DNA of 64,000 bases from Acidimicrobiaceae bacterium (GCA_013044385.1 JABEUN010000071.1:36008-100007); one strand, 5' to 3'; numbered from the stretch's first letter, positions 45,410 through 55,003 are shown. A program made the numbers and translations. Notes: generated from the sequence alone by a model not told the origin.

Positions 45410-46834
45410 ATGAATAAACAGGCTGCTAATGAAGAGGACAAATACTCGACCAAACCCGATTCGTCCACAAGTTTAACTACGGCGAAGCGGTACAAGGTGG
45501 CGCTCAGTGTTCCGTCGCTTAGAAATCCGCGTCGTCGAGCGGAACTGGGCATGCTCATACTGCAGACGATAATCTTCGGCCTGATATACGTTTTGAGCCA
45601 AACCGGACTGACGGGCAAGATTCCTGTACATATCCCTCGTAGCACCATTTGGCTAGCCGTTTTACCCTACCTCTGCCACCTTGGTCTGCAACTGCTTGCA
45701 CCTGATGCCGATCCTGCTCCACTGCCACTGATCTCGTTCCTAAATGGGTTCGGCTACGTCATGATCCTCAGGCTTGATCCCCAGGAGGCCGCCCTTCAGG
45801 CACTTTGGAGTGCCGTTGGAGTTGTGGGCTTCCTTCTGACTCTGGTGATCGTGCAAAGGGTAACCCTCCTCGACCGTTACCGCTACTTGATGATGTTGTT
45901 CGCAATCATGCTCGTACTACTCCCACTAGCACCAGTCATAGGCGAGAATATCAATGGAGCCAGGCTCTGGGTCAGGTTCGGACCGCTCAGTTTCCAGCCA
46001 ATCGAGATTGCAAAGTTGATGTTGGCTATCTTCTTCGCCTCCTATATGGTCGAGAAGCGGGAGGTCCTTGCGCAGTTCTCTCCATTCAAGTTCAAGCGCG
46101 CATCAGTTGCAATTCGTGCTGCGGGCCCAATCCTGCTGGCTTGGTCAATCTCACTACTAGTCATGACTGCTGAGAGGGACGTCGGATTTTCCCTACTCAT
46201 CTTCCTAATCTTCGTGATAGCCATTTGGGTCGCCACATCCAACTGGTGGTATCTCGTTTTCGGAAGCGGCCTCTTCGTCGTAGGGGCATTTGTGGCGGCG
46301 AGGCTTTTCGGCCAGGTGAATGAGCGCATCACGGTCTGGCTAGATCCATGGAAGTACTCTCAGACCATCGGATACCAAATCGTACAGGCCCTCTATGCCT
46401 TCGGATCCGGCGGTTTCTCAGGCGTGGGCCTTGGCCGTGGCCATCCGGGCCTGATTCCCGTCGTGACCTCCGACTTCATATTCGCTGCCATCGGGGAGGA
46501 AACCGGTCTTCTCGGTACGACCGCCATCCTCTTCTGCTTCGCACTGCTGGTCGGTTTCGGCTTGCGCGTCTCCAAGAGGGCTCCGGATCAGTTCTCGGCT
46601 ATGACTGCAACTGTGCTTACACTCACCTTCGGCTTGCAAGCCTTCTTCATTATGGCTGGCGTTACCAAACTGCTCCCCCTCACCGGTGTCACACTCCCAT
46701 TCGTGGCATATGGCGGATCCAGTCTGGTCGCAAACTACGTGCTGTTTGCTCTTTTGTTACGTATTTCCAGCGAATCAAAGAGGCAGAACAGATACACAAA
46801 GAAGGTCGAAACGAGAACCCCTCCTACGGCATGA
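45410..46834 (+). CDS. FtsW/RodA/SpoVE-family (SEDS) protein
   Basis: 474 residues, about ten to twelve helices. NGARLWVRFGPLSFQPIEIAKLML, VGLGRGHPGLIPVVTSDFIFAAIGEE and PFVAYGGSSLVANY are SEDS signatures for a peptidoglycan glycosyltransferase. The N-terminus has an unusual soluble stretch of about 40 residues and two extra hydrophobic segments, as in actinobacterial RodA/FtsW forms adjacent to pbpA-like loci. Starts at ATG 45410 and diverges from ppk1. No penicillin-binding protein is nearby. Confidence 0.92.
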   Translation: MNKQAANEEDKYSTKPDSSTSLTTAKRYKVALSVPSLRNPRRRAELGMLILQTIIFGLIYVLSQTGLTGKIPVHIPRSTIWLAVLPYLCHLGLQLLAPDADPAPLPLISFLNGFGYVMILRLDPQEAALQALWSAVGVVGFLLTLVIVQRVTLLDRYRYLMMLFAIMLVLLPLAPVIGENINGARLWVRFGPLSFQPIEIAKLMLAIFFASYMVEKREVLAQFSPFKFKRASVAIRAAGPILLAWSISLLVMTAERDVGFSLLIFLIFVIAIWVATSNWWYLVFGSGLFVVGAFVAARLFGQVNERITVWLDPWKYSQTIGYQIVQALYAFGSGGFSGVGLGRGHPGLIPVVTSDFIFAAIGEETGLLGTTAILFCFALLVGFGLRVSKRAPDQFSAMTATVLTLTFGLQAFFIMAGVTKLLPLTGVTLPFVAYGGSSLVANYVLFALLLRISSESKRQNRYTKKVETRTPPTA

Positions 46835-47426
46835 GCAGTTCGTCTATGAGTATCGAAGCGTTGGGGTTCTGGGTGAGAGCCAGCAGCACACCGTCAGATG
46901 GGCGGCAGGGGAAACTTCGGAGCCGCCCTGAAGAAGAGTTCAACGTCAGCTCAGCTAGAAACGTGGAGCGATTCCTCCCGACAATAGCGACGAACTCAAC
47001 GACCAGGTCGTAGGCGAGAAGTATCTCGCAGAACAGCGCATTCGCCAACGGGCGCGGCGGCTTTATTCCTGCAATCACAGCGGAAAGGGCAGAAGCCTGC
47101 TCGAGCGATATTGGGATATCTATACTTCGTTCTGGACGGTCAACGAGTCGGAGCCTCATCCGGCCATTGGTCTCAGGGAGCGCCACACCGACGTCGGATA
47201 CAAATGCTGGGAGCATTCTTTCAGACCTGATCGCCGTGGATAGGGAGCCGACTTCGTGATCCTCGAACAAGGTGGTCACAAACTCATCTGAGTGCGCTTC
47301 AGGAGTCCCGATGGCACCAGTTCCAAACTCTGGACTACTGACCTCAGCCGACAGGTCGGATTCCAGCTGGTCCACCGGTACTACCGACTCCGAAGCTGGG
47401 CTATCGTCCGGCTCAAGACCGCTCAA
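46824..47426 (-). CDS. DUF151 (bifunctional nuclease-like) protein
   Basis: 200 residues: an acidic, probably disordered first 50 residues and a C-terminal DUF151 domain with LPETNGRMRLRLVDRP, IPISLEQASALSAVIAGIKPPRPLAN and RPSDGVLLALTQNPNASILIDELL. The related Arabidopsis BBD proteins have nuclease activity, while bacterial function is unclear. It overlaps the stop of the SEDS gene by 11 bases and its start overlaps the rodA stop by 14. Confidence 0.8.
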   Translation of the reverse strand: MSGLEPDDSPASESVVPVDQLESDLSAEVSSPEFGTGAIGTPEAHSDEFVTTLFEDHEVGSLSTAIRSERMLPAFVSDVGVALPETNGRMRLRLVDRPERSIDIPISLEQASALSAVIAGIKPPRPLANALFCEILLAYDLVVEFVAIVGRNRSTFLAELTLNSSSGRLRSFPCRPSDGVLLALTQNPNASILIDELLMP

Positions 47427-48564
47427 AACGGCTCCGTCTCATCCCGACATTCAAAACTATTCCTATGCATGCGAAAAAAGCCAAGCTCGCCGATCCCCCG
47501 TAACTCATGAAGGGAAGCGGGATGCCAGTGATCGGCATGATTCCCATTGTCATTCCGGCGTTCTGGAAGACCGAATACACCACCCACGCGAAGATTCCCG
47601 AGCAGAGGAGCCTTCCTAGATCATCCCTCGCATACCTCATCGCGCGCCAGATTCGGAACGAGAGGAAACCGAAGGCAAGAAGCAGGGCCGTTGCACCTAC
47701 GAAACCTAGCTGTTCTCCGACGGCCGTGAAGATGAAATCGGTCTGCTGCTCGGGAACGTAAGCAAGATTTGTCTGGGGACCTTTGAACAACCCTTTTCCG
47801 AACAGTGAACCTGAGCCGATGGCAATTTTGGACTCGGTGAGGTTGTACCCCGTTGAAAGGGCCCCCTGGTTCGGATTCAGAAAGCCGGTGAGCCTCTGAA
47901 CCTGGTACTTCTGCAGTATTCCAAAGTGAACCACCAAAGCAACCGCAGCAACCGCAGCAAGAGCGAGCAGAAGGAGGTATCGCAGTGGTACACCCGCTGC
48001 CACGAGCATTGCGCTCAAAACGATCCCCATGATCAGTGCCGTGCCTATATCGGGTTGCTTGATCACGAGACCCATAGGCACCAGGGCCAGTGCCAATATC
48101 AGTGTTAGCTTCTTGACACCGATGGTTCCCTGGTTGGTCTCTACGAAATACGCGACAGCGAAGATGAGCCCAATTGCTGCAAACTCAGAAGGCTGCAGTT
48201 GAAGGGGTCCAAACTGAAACCACCTCTGGGAGCCGAGTGCTCGCTTGCCTACAGAAGAGAGCACACCAAGTAGGGCAAGCACGATCCCGCCGTAGATTAT
48301 ATAAGAGAGCGAAGCTATCCGTCGATAGTCAAACACAGACATCACCAGCATCACGACAAATCCGATTGCAACGAATATTGCCTGCCTGTCGAGGTAGTAG
48401 TGAGAGGACAGGCCGAGCCCTGCGAGCTTGGTCTTGGTGGCCGAATAGACCATCACCACTCCGAGGGTCGAAATAGCGAGGGTGACCAGCACGAGGGAGT
48501 AGTCGAACTTCTGAAGCGTCTCCTTCATCGCCTTCACCCTCGGATCAGCCATCGTAAAAGTCAA
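47413..48564 (-). CDS. rodA: RodA, rod-shape peptidoglycan glycosyltransferase
   Basis: 383 residues, SEDS family: RWFQFGPLQLQPSEFAAIGLI, KQPDIGTALIM, KGLFKGPQTNLAYVPEQQTDFIF and PFMSYGGSASL. TTG 48564 has GAGGTGG upstream; an ATG at 48552 lacks one. The DUF151 gene is next in the same operon. A second SEDS gene lies convergent 600 bases away. Confidence 0.92.
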   Translation of the reverse strand: MTFTMADPRVKAMKETLQKFDYSLVLVTLAISTLGVVMVYSATKTKLAGLGLSSHYYLDRQAIFVAIGFVVMLVMSVFDYRRIASLSYIIYGGIVLALLGVLSSVGKRALGSQRWFQFGPLQLQPSEFAAIGLIFAVAYFVETNQGTIGVKKLTLILALALVPMGLVIKQPDIGTALIMGIVLSAMLVAAGVPLRYLLLLALAAVAAVALVVHFGILQKYQVQRLTGFLNPNQGALSTGYNLTESKIAIGSGSLFGKGLFKGPQTNLAYVPEQQTDFIFTAVGEQLGFVGATALLLAFGFLSFRIWRAMRYARDDLGRLLCSGIFAWVVYSVFQNAGMTMGIMPITGIPLPFMSYGGSASLAFFACIGIVLNVGMRRSRFERS

Positions 48565-48852
48565 ACCCGAACCACCTCTCAGCTGGTCGGAGAGGATCCA
48601 GATACCTCACCGGTGTCAACTAGAAATCGAATACCAGACTAGGACCCCTCGGAAGTTCTTGCACAGATGAACTGGCTGTGAACCCTAGGCCTTGGACAGG
48701 ACAGCCCCAATCAAAGGCCTCCATAGCAGTCCCATCCCACCATATGAGGCCATAATCTTGGCCCAGCTACAGAACAACAAGGGACAGTCGAACTACATTG
48801 GAGAGTGCCGCGTTTTTACTTGAGGGCAGTGCCCGGAGGCAGGAGAATCCAG

Positions 48853-49941
48853 ATGAGTTTGTTTCGCCGGATGTCGCAGGTATTTCAGCAGAAGGCCAAC
48901 TCGGCGCTGAACAAGGTCGAAAACCCGAACGAGGCCCTCGATCTGTCCTACGAGAAGATGCTGGAGAACCTTCAGCAAGTACGTCGGAGCATCGCCGATG
49001 TCCTAACCTCACAGAAGCGGCTGGAGGCCCAACGTGCGAATCTGAAAGCGCAGTATGACAAACTGCAGGGACAGGCGCGTCAGGCACTCCAACAGGGCCA
49101 GGAGGATCTTGCCAAGACCGCTCTAACCAGGTCACAGTCGATCGAAACCCAGATGACAGCACTCGATCCCCAGATTGCACAGCTCCAAACCCAAGAGCAG
49201 GCCCTCGAGGGCACTGCACAGAAGCTACAGGCGAAGCTTGAACTATTCCGTTCGCAGCGTGAAACAATGAAAGCCCAGTACACCGCAGCCAAGGCATCAA
49301 CAGATGCGATGGAGAACTTGACAGGTCTGTCCGAGCACATGGCAGACGTAACGCTCATGATGGATCGGGCACAGGAGAAGATCACCCAGGCGCAGGCTCG
49401 ATCGGCGGCCGTTTCCGAACTGGCAGACAGCGGAATATTGGATCAGACCGCGATCGGGGGACCCAAGGACGACATCGAGGCGGCCCTATCGGCTGGCACG
49501 CTGAAAAGCAATGTAGACCTCCAACTTGAGCAGTTGAAAGCTGACATGGGGTTGACAGCTGGGAACGCTCCGGAGTCCCAAGCAAGTATTTCGGCAGCCC
49601 CGACATCCCAAACAGCACCTACAGTGGCTGGCTCTTCCACCAACGTCGCACCAATTGAAGGTGAGAGTACCGATTCTCTCGTGGTGAGGGTGGCTGGCGA
49701 ATCCCGCTATAGGGTACCGGCTAACATCAAGCCAGCCCTAGATGGGCTCGACGTAGCGATGGAGATGGCGATCAACTCAGGTGACGCCGCTGGACTTGCA
49801 AAGTGCTCAGAGCAGCTACAGAAGCTGCTCGTGTCTTCGGGAGTCGTATTGGACGACTCGGATCTGACACCTTCTGACATCATCGTTCCATCACCCGACA
49901 TGAGCATTTCTGAGGCGAAAACCCTCCTGGCCAAGGAGTAA
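48853..49941 (+). CDS. pspA: PspA/IM30 protein fused to a PspA-associated (PspAA) domain
   Basis: 362 residues from ATG 48853, which has CAGGAGAAT upstream. Residues 1-225 are the PspA/Vipp1 coiled coil: SLFRRMSQVFQQKANSALNK, then long heptad helices rich in Gln and Ala. After a low-complexity linker (about 226-270) residues 274-362 match the actinobacterial PspA-associated module, usually a separate protein: SLVVRVAGESRYRVP and DLTPSDIIVPSPDMSISEA. It guards the membrane under stress. The fusion replaces the two-gene arrangement. Convergent with the lipoprotein gene. Confidence 0.9.
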   Translation: MSLFRRMSQVFQQKANSALNKVENPNEALDLSYEKMLENLQQVRRSIADVLTSQKRLEAQRANLKAQYDKLQGQARQALQQGQEDLAKTALTRSQSIETQMTALDPQIAQLQTQEQALEGTAQKLQAKLELFRSQRETMKAQYTAAKASTDAMENLTGLSEHMADVTLMMDRAQEKITQAQARSAAVSELADSGILDQTAIGGPKDDIEAALSAGTLKSNVDLQLEQLKADMGLTAGNAPESQASISAAPTSQTAPTVAGSSTNVAPIEGESTDSLVVRVAGESRYRVPANIKPALDGLDVAMEMAINSGDAAGLAKCSEQLQKLLVSSGVVLDDSDLTPSDIIVPSPDMSISEAKTLLAKE

Positions 49942-50003
49942 TACGCCTTCCTTCTCGGCTGTTCTATCACCATTGCCAGTCAGCAGGTGGCCAATTCAGG
50001 CTG

Positions 50004-50918
50004 TTAGCCCGCAGGAATGCCAACCAAAGAGGAGTTCGGTGGTACGGTCACGGGCGTCGTGATTTGGTAGGGTCCGAGATCCATCACAATCGTCGCCACC
50101 ACCTTGACCTTTTTCGAAGACGTTTTGGACCCGAGAGCAGACAAAAGCTGTTGGAAGAACTTGGAGAAGTCGAGCGTAATCTGCTCCTTGGCGATCTTGT
50201 GGTGATAGGTCCAGATAACTGCTCGAGCCTGCACTCCCAAAAGCTCTGTGGTTGCAGCCGAACCACTGCTTCCCCCTCCGAGATTTGCAATACCACCTAT
50301 CAGTGAGCTGATTCCTTTTTCTCCCGAAGGGCCTACCACCCCCGAATACCTGACCGCCTTCACCACGCCATTTGGTGTGGAAAGCGCGACATTCTCAAAC
50401 CTGGGAGACCCTACGCCTTTCCCAATACTAAGTAGCGCAATCGGAGAAGCCGAGACTAGCTCGCTCGCACTTATCTGAAGGGGACCTGCCGATCCGGTCG
50501 GAAGCTTCGTATTTGGCGTAATCTTCACCCAATCGCCCGCTGGTCCACCGAACGCGGGAGCATTAACATATGCAGTTTTTCCTGCGAAGACGATTGAAAG
50601 TGGAACATTGCCGGTGTCAGATGAGGGAGCAAAATCGAGCCTGGCTGCTCCGGTTGCAGGATCCACCTGGCCGGTTCCGCCCTGTGCAACCGATGTGTTC
50701 GGAGTTCCTGGAACTCCAGCTAGCTGAAAATCAACGCTGAATTCGAGCTTCGCACCTGCGGCACTCTCAGTATTTTTGACCGCTGCAAGTAGTCCAGCCT
50801 CGGGATTTACTGCAAGCTTTGCTCCCACCGATGAACTAGCGCTGGAGGATCCGCATCCTGCCAACGTCATAAGGGAGCAACCCGCCATAGCCATCCATCT
50901 AAATCTCGTCTTCGGCAC
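50004..50918 (-). CDS. Putative lipoprotein of the LppX/LprG-like type
   Basis: 304 residues with a signal peptide and lipobox LAGC at residue 22, followed by a Ser-rich linker, so it should be exported and lipid-anchored. The body alternates beta strands, LDFAPSS, LSIVFAGKTAYVNAPAFGG, and KEQITLDFSKF, resembling the LppX/LprG fold that carries lipids, but identity is weak. AGGGGGT precedes GTG 50918. Confidence 0.75.
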   Translation of the reverse strand: MPKTRFRWMAMAGCSLMTLAGCGSSSASSSVGAKLAVNPEAGLLAAVKNTESAAGAKLEFSVDFQLAGVPGTPNTSVAQGGTGQVDPATGAARLDFAPSSDTGNVPLSIVFAGKTAYVNAPAFGGPAGDWVKITPNTKLPTGSAGPLQISASELVSASPIALLSIGKGVGSPRFENVALSTPNGVVKAVRYSGVVGPSGEKGISSLIGGIANLGGGSSGSAATTELLGVQARAVIWTYHHKIAKEQITLDFSKFFQQLLSALGSKTSSKKVKVVATIVMDLGPYQITTPVTVPPNSSLVGIPAG

Positions 50919-51076
50919 ACGACCCCCTAGGCATCAATAAGCCGACTCTACCAACTCCTCAGTTGGCATAACGACGCAGCTGCAAACACCCCTACAGCGC
51001 AAAGCCCTTGTCCGGTGTTAAGATTCAGACGGGTTCCACTCGAGCAGGTAGCTCCATCCCACACTGACTTGGGCGT

Positions 51077-51118
51077 GCTCGATCGAGATGGCCCAAAGAC
51101 TACGATGGCCGATCGAGC
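51077..51118. repeat. CGATCGAG inverted repeat upstream of the thiolase-like gene
   Basis: GCTCGATCG at 51077-51085 and CGATCGAGC at 51110-51118 form a 9-base perfect inverted repeat around 24 bases, ten bases before the TTG of the thiolase-like gene. The left arm also belongs to the palindrome CTCGATCGAG. Candidate operator of unknown regulator. Confidence 0.4.
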
Positions 51119-51127
51119 GGAGATCAA

Positions 51128-52633
51128 TTGACTCACCTCCAACCCGAACAGAATTCCGTAAGGCCGGTAATCATCGGCGTCGGACAATATGTCGACGACG
51201 GATCCCAAGCAGAGCCAGTCGACTTGTTATTGCGAGCATCCAAGGTCGCACTTGAAGACTCGGGCATGCCAACACTCTCGAAGCTGGTTACTGACTGTAT
51301 AATCATCAACATTCTCAGTTGGCGCTACCGCGATCCCGGATCACTACTCGCGCACAAGCTCGGCCTAGCGAATTGGCCAAGGAGCTACCACACCACTGCG
51401 GGGGGACAGTCCCCCATTACTGCGCTTGCCTACGCGTCTGAGCAGCTGGCCGAGAATCCCTCTCTCGTCTTTTTGATTGGTGGCGCCGAATCTTCTGCCA
51501 GCCGAGCGCAGTTCCGTCGCACAGCTTTGCGACCACCTTGGAGTCAATTGGATGATACAAAGACCGATGCAATCCGCCTCGGTTCAGAACTAGACATGGC
51601 TAGTCAAATTGAGTTACAGCTCGGGCTCGTCCTGCCAATCAACACCTATGCCCTAGTCGAAAGCAGGATCGCGGCCAATTTAGGTCGATCAAATCAGCAA
51701 CATACTGGTCATATCGCACAATTATGGTCAGACTTCTCCAAAGTGGCCGCCAGCAACCCACACGCGAACATGCGTATGCAAGTCGATCCAGACGAGATCG
51801 CAGGGGTCAGCGTCAGAAACCGGATGGTCTCAACCCCATATACCAAGCTGCTCTGCTCAAATAGTGAGGTCGACATGGCCGCGTCATTTATCGTCACCAC
51901 TGAGGAACGGGCACATCAGATCGGAATCACACAAGAAAAGATCGTCTACCTCCACAAAGTCGTAACAGCAGTCGAAAGTAACTACCTTTCAGAAAGACCG
52001 AACATTGAGAGATCTATTCCGATCTCCCTATGCGGCCAAGCGCTGGAAGATTCCCTGGGCATCGCTCCTTCAGAGTATGACCTGATCGATCTGTACTCCT
52101 GCTTTCCATCAGCCGTCGAAGTCTCCTCTGCTGAACTTGGCATCGATCCCACCTCCAAGGTTCCAACCATCACCGGTGGCTTGACCTTCGCAGGTGGACC
52201 GTGGAACAACTACGTAAGCCATGCCGTGTCGTCGATGGTGGCGAGGCTTAGGTCCGCTACATCCACTTTCGGTCTCCTCAGCGCCAACGGCGGGATCTTG
52301 TCGAAACATGCGCTGGCAGCCATGTCCTGTCAACCACCACAGAACCCTTTCAGCACAGTGAACCTAGATCACCTTGCCGCTTCAGGAGTCAAGTCTGTTG
52401 AAGTCAGACGAAGCACGTCTAGTGCCGAAGTGGAGGCACACACGATCAACTATGACCGCTCCGGCCAAGCCACTAGGGCATACATATTTACAAGGAGTGT
52501 AGATGGGGCGCGGATCATAGGCACTTCAGCTGATCCCCGAATCATGGAGCAGCTACTTGAGATTCCCAGCCAAGGTGTACGAGCGAGAATCGATGAAACC
52601 GGCAACGTCTTGGGGATTTTCGCCGAACGGTAG
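51128..52633 (+). CDS. Thiolase-superfamily acyltransferase lacking the canonical Cys
   Basis: 501 residues, SCP-x-thiolase-like. PVIIGVGQYVDDG and DSGMPTLSKL open the fold; DLIDLYSCFPSAVEV, GGLTFAGGPWNNYVSHAV and SANGGILSKHALA are typical of long actinobacterial acetyl-CoA acetyltransferase annotations. The position where thiolases have the nucleophilic Cys reads TTAGGQSP, without Cys, so ordinary thiolysis is doubtful. TTG 51128 has GCGGAG about five bases upstream. Role in acyl-CoA metabolism inferred. Confidence 0.82.
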   Translation: MTHLQPEQNSVRPVIIGVGQYVDDGSQAEPVDLLLRASKVALEDSGMPTLSKLVTDCIIINILSWRYRDPGSLLAHKLGLANWPRSYHTTAGGQSPITALAYASEQLAENPSLVFLIGGAESSASRAQFRRTALRPPWSQLDDTKTDAIRLGSELDMASQIELQLGLVLPINTYALVESRIAANLGRSNQQHTGHIAQLWSDFSKVAASNPHANMRMQVDPDEIAGVSVRNRMVSTPYTKLLCSNSEVDMAASFIVTTEERAHQIGITQEKIVYLHKVVTAVESNYLSERPNIERSIPISLCGQALEDSLGIAPSEYDLIDLYSCFPSAVEVSSAELGIDPTSKVPTITGGLTFAGGPWNNYVSHAVSSMVARLRSATSTFGLLSANGGILSKHALAAMSCQPPQNPFSTVNLDHLAASGVKSVEVRRSTSSAEVEAHTINYDRSGQATRAYIFTRSVDGARIIGTSADPRIMEQLLEIPSQGVRARIDETGNVLGIFAER

Positions 52634-52689
52634 TGCTGTTGTGAGCCTCATTCCGGTGGACCAGGTTGGCTATGTACTAGATTGACCAG

Positions 52690-53403
52690 GTGCTTACCGC
52701 AGTGGAAATAGTAGGACTCACCGTGCGGCGCAAAGGCGTGGAGGTCCTGTCTGACATAAGTGCCTCGTTCAAAGTCGGTACGGTAACTGGCCTGATCGGC
52801 CCGAGTGGCTCGGGCAAGTCGACCCTGCTCAGATGTCTGGTAGGTGTACAACGATTCGAGAGCGGGACCTTGACGATTCTGGGACACCCATCCGGCACTG
52901 CTGAGCTGAGGGGCGATATTGGATATCTGTCACAGAATCTCGCCGTATACAACGACCTGACGGTCGCCGAGAATGTCAAGTACTTCGCCTCACTCTACTC
53001 CTCCACAAAGTCAGACGTCACAAGAGTGCTTGGTGAGGTAGATATGACGGACTTCGCTGGCAAACGGGTCGATCAACTATCCGGCGGGCAAAAGGCAAGG
53101 GTCTCGCTCGCAGTTGCTCTAGTTGGAAACCCAAAACTACTGATCTTGGATGAGCCAACCGTCGGACTGGATCCGCTACTAAGAGAGGACCTCTGGAGCC
53201 TATTTACCGACCTTGCGGCATCAGATAGGACCCTGATCATCTCGAGCCATGTAATGGACGAGGCGGAGAGGTGTCAGTATCTCGTCCTGCTCCGGGAGGG
53301 GAAAGTACTTACACAGGGCACTCCAGCTGAAATACGGGCGAGAACTAACTCCCCGACGTTGGACTCCGCATTTCTAGCCTTGATTAAAAAGGAGCGTCGA
53401 TGA
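52690..53403 (+). CDS. ABC transporter ATP-binding protein
   Basis: 237 residues. Walker A is GPSGSGKSTLLR, the signature LSGGQKARVSLA, Walker B LLILDEPTVGLD, and H-loop SSHVMDEAE. Pairs with the membrane subunit whose start overlaps its stop by four bases. Probable export system; substrate unknown. GTG 52690. Confidence 0.96.
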   Translation: MLTAVEIVGLTVRRKGVEVLSDISASFKVGTVTGLIGPSGSGKSTLLRCLVGVQRFESGTLTILGHPSGTAELRGDIGYLSQNLAVYNDLTVAENVKYFASLYSSTKSDVTRVLGEVDMTDFAGKRVDQLSGGQKARVSLAVALVGNPKLLILDEPTVGLDPLLREDLWSLFTDLAASDRTLIISSHVMDEAERCQYLVLLREGKVLTQGTPAEIRARTNSPTLDSAFLALIKKERR

Positions 53404-54140
53404 GGTCCTTTAAGCAGTCCATCACAACTGCGAAAAGGGTTCTTCAGCAGCTGAAGCACGACCCGAGAACCGTAGCGCTCCTGCTGCTGATTCCACTGGT
53501 GTTGATGGCGATTCTCAGATACGTCTTCGGTACCAACTCTCAGCTCTTTGCCAAGGTCGGGCCCCTTCTGATCGCTGTCTTCCCCTTTACTCTCATGTTC
53601 GTAGTCACATCAGTTTCGATGCTGAGAGAGCGGACCTCTGGCACATTAGAACGACTATTGACTACGCCTGCTTCAAAGATCGGCCTACTCCTCGGATATG
53701 GCATGGCATTTGGTGGCCTTGCCCTACTCCAAGTTGCGCTCACTATCGGACTATGTGTGAGCGTGCTCGGTCTAAGTGTTACCGGTAATTTAGACCTCCT
53801 GGCATTTGTGGCGGTCCTAGATGCGTTACTCGGCATGAGCTTCGGACTTCTAATATCCGCATTCGCCAACTCAGAGTTCCAAGCCGTTCAGTTCATGCCC
53901 GCTTTCGTATTCCCCCAGCTCCTGGTATCCGGCATCTTCTACCCCCGACCTGAAATGTCCGCCCTACTACAGTTTCTCTCCGACATATTCCCTATGACCT
54001 ACGTCGTAGACGGAGCTTCCAGAGCCTCTACTGGTCAGTATGGTGGCAGCGCAATGCTTATCGATGTACTGGTAGTGGTGGTGATCATTCCCGCTTCGCT
54101 CTGCCTTGGCGCTCTGACCCTGCGGAGACAGACCAACTGA
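53400..54140 (+). CDS. ABC-2 type transporter permease
   Basis: 246 residues, six helices, with the ABC-2 pattern MLRERTSGTLERLLTTPASK on the first cytoplasmic loop and a C-terminal helix. Couples with the ATPase to form a half-size exporter. Confidence 0.95.
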   Translation: MRSFKQSITTAKRVLQQLKHDPRTVALLLLIPLVLMAILRYVFGTNSQLFAKVGPLLIAVFPFTLMFVVTSVSMLRERTSGTLERLLTTPASKIGLLLGYGMAFGGLALLQVALTIGLCVSVLGLSVTGNLDLLAFVAVLDALLGMSFGLLISAFANSEFQAVQFMPAFVFPQLLVSGIFYPRPEMSALLQFLSDIFPMTYVVDGASRASTGQYGGSAMLIDVLVVVVIIPASLCLGALTLRRQTN

Positions 54141-54323
54141 GTTGGTTTGCATAGGTTAAAGTGCGGGTCGTAATGTCAACTCACCATATTTGCTGCGAAC
54201 AAGGAGCAATCTCAAGACAGCCAAAGGAGGAACTCTAACTAGGCTCCATGGGGTGAAAGTGGGGTCGATCTAATTGGTTGATCGGCACCAGTTCAGTGTT
54301 GGCGCAAAACAGACTGGAACGGA

Positions 54324-54989
54324 ATGGAACCGACACCCACCACCGTAGCTCAGACTGCTGTCAAGCCGAAGTTCAGGGGAAGGCTGCACCAAGTCGGCTT
54401 CTTCGTATCGATTCCGATGGGTTTTGCCATCGTGATAGCTGCCCCAACCGCGAAGGCAAAGATAGCCGTCGCGATCTACAGCGTATGTATCTCACTCATG
54501 CTCGGAACTAGTGCACTTTTCCACGTGCACAACTGGACGCCAGAAGCACGACGGGTAATGCGACGGATGGATCACGCAATGATCTTCGCTGCCGTCGCCG
54601 GTACCTACACTCCTATTGCCGTACTTGCCCTTCACGGTACGACTCAAACACTGATCCTTTGGCTCGTATGGGTGGGTGGTGTGTTAGGAGCTATTCAGCA
54701 ACTTGTCTGGATTGACGCACCTAAGTGGGCAACCGCCGTTGTCTATTTGGCGATCGGATGGGTAGCAGTTGCAGCAGTGCATGAGATCTACACCTCCTCG
54801 GGTCCCTGGGCCCTGGGCCTGATCATTCTAGGCGGAATTCTCTACAGCATGGGAGCCGTTGTCTACGCGTTGAGGAAGCCAAACCCTAAACCACAGATAT
54901 TTGGATACCACGAAGTGTTCCACGCACTGGTCTTGGCCGCGCTTATCAGTCATTACATAGCGATCTGCTTCATCACTTTGAACGGCTGA
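54324..54989 (+). CDS. Hemolysin III-family membrane protein (PAQR fold)
   Basis: 221 residues, seven helices. RGRLHQVGFFV and GTSALFHV, then RRMDHAMIFAAVAGTYTP and YHEVFHALVLAALISHY give the conserved His/Asp/Ser metal-site motifs of the PAQR/hemolysin III family. ATG 54324. A strong AAAGGAGG at about 54224-54231 upstream has no start codon at usable distance and is not part of this gene's site. Function in bacteria is unclear despite the name. Confidence 0.9.
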   Translation: MEPTPTTVAQTAVKPKFRGRLHQVGFFVSIPMGFAIVIAAPTAKAKIAVAIYSVCISLMLGTSALFHVHNWTPEARRVMRRMDHAMIFAAVAGTYTPIAVLALHGTTQTLILWLVWVGGVLGAIQQLVWIDAPKWATAVVYLAIGWVAVAAVHEIYTSSGPWALGLIILGGILYSMGAVVYALRKPNPKPQIFGYHEVFHALVLAALISHYIAICFITLNG

Positions 54990-55003
54990 TCTGACCTTTC
55001 AAG

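Noticed and set aside
48767..49300. 177-codon minus-strand open frame over pspA
   Set aside because: Opposes the well-supported PspA coiled coil and has no recognisable motif.
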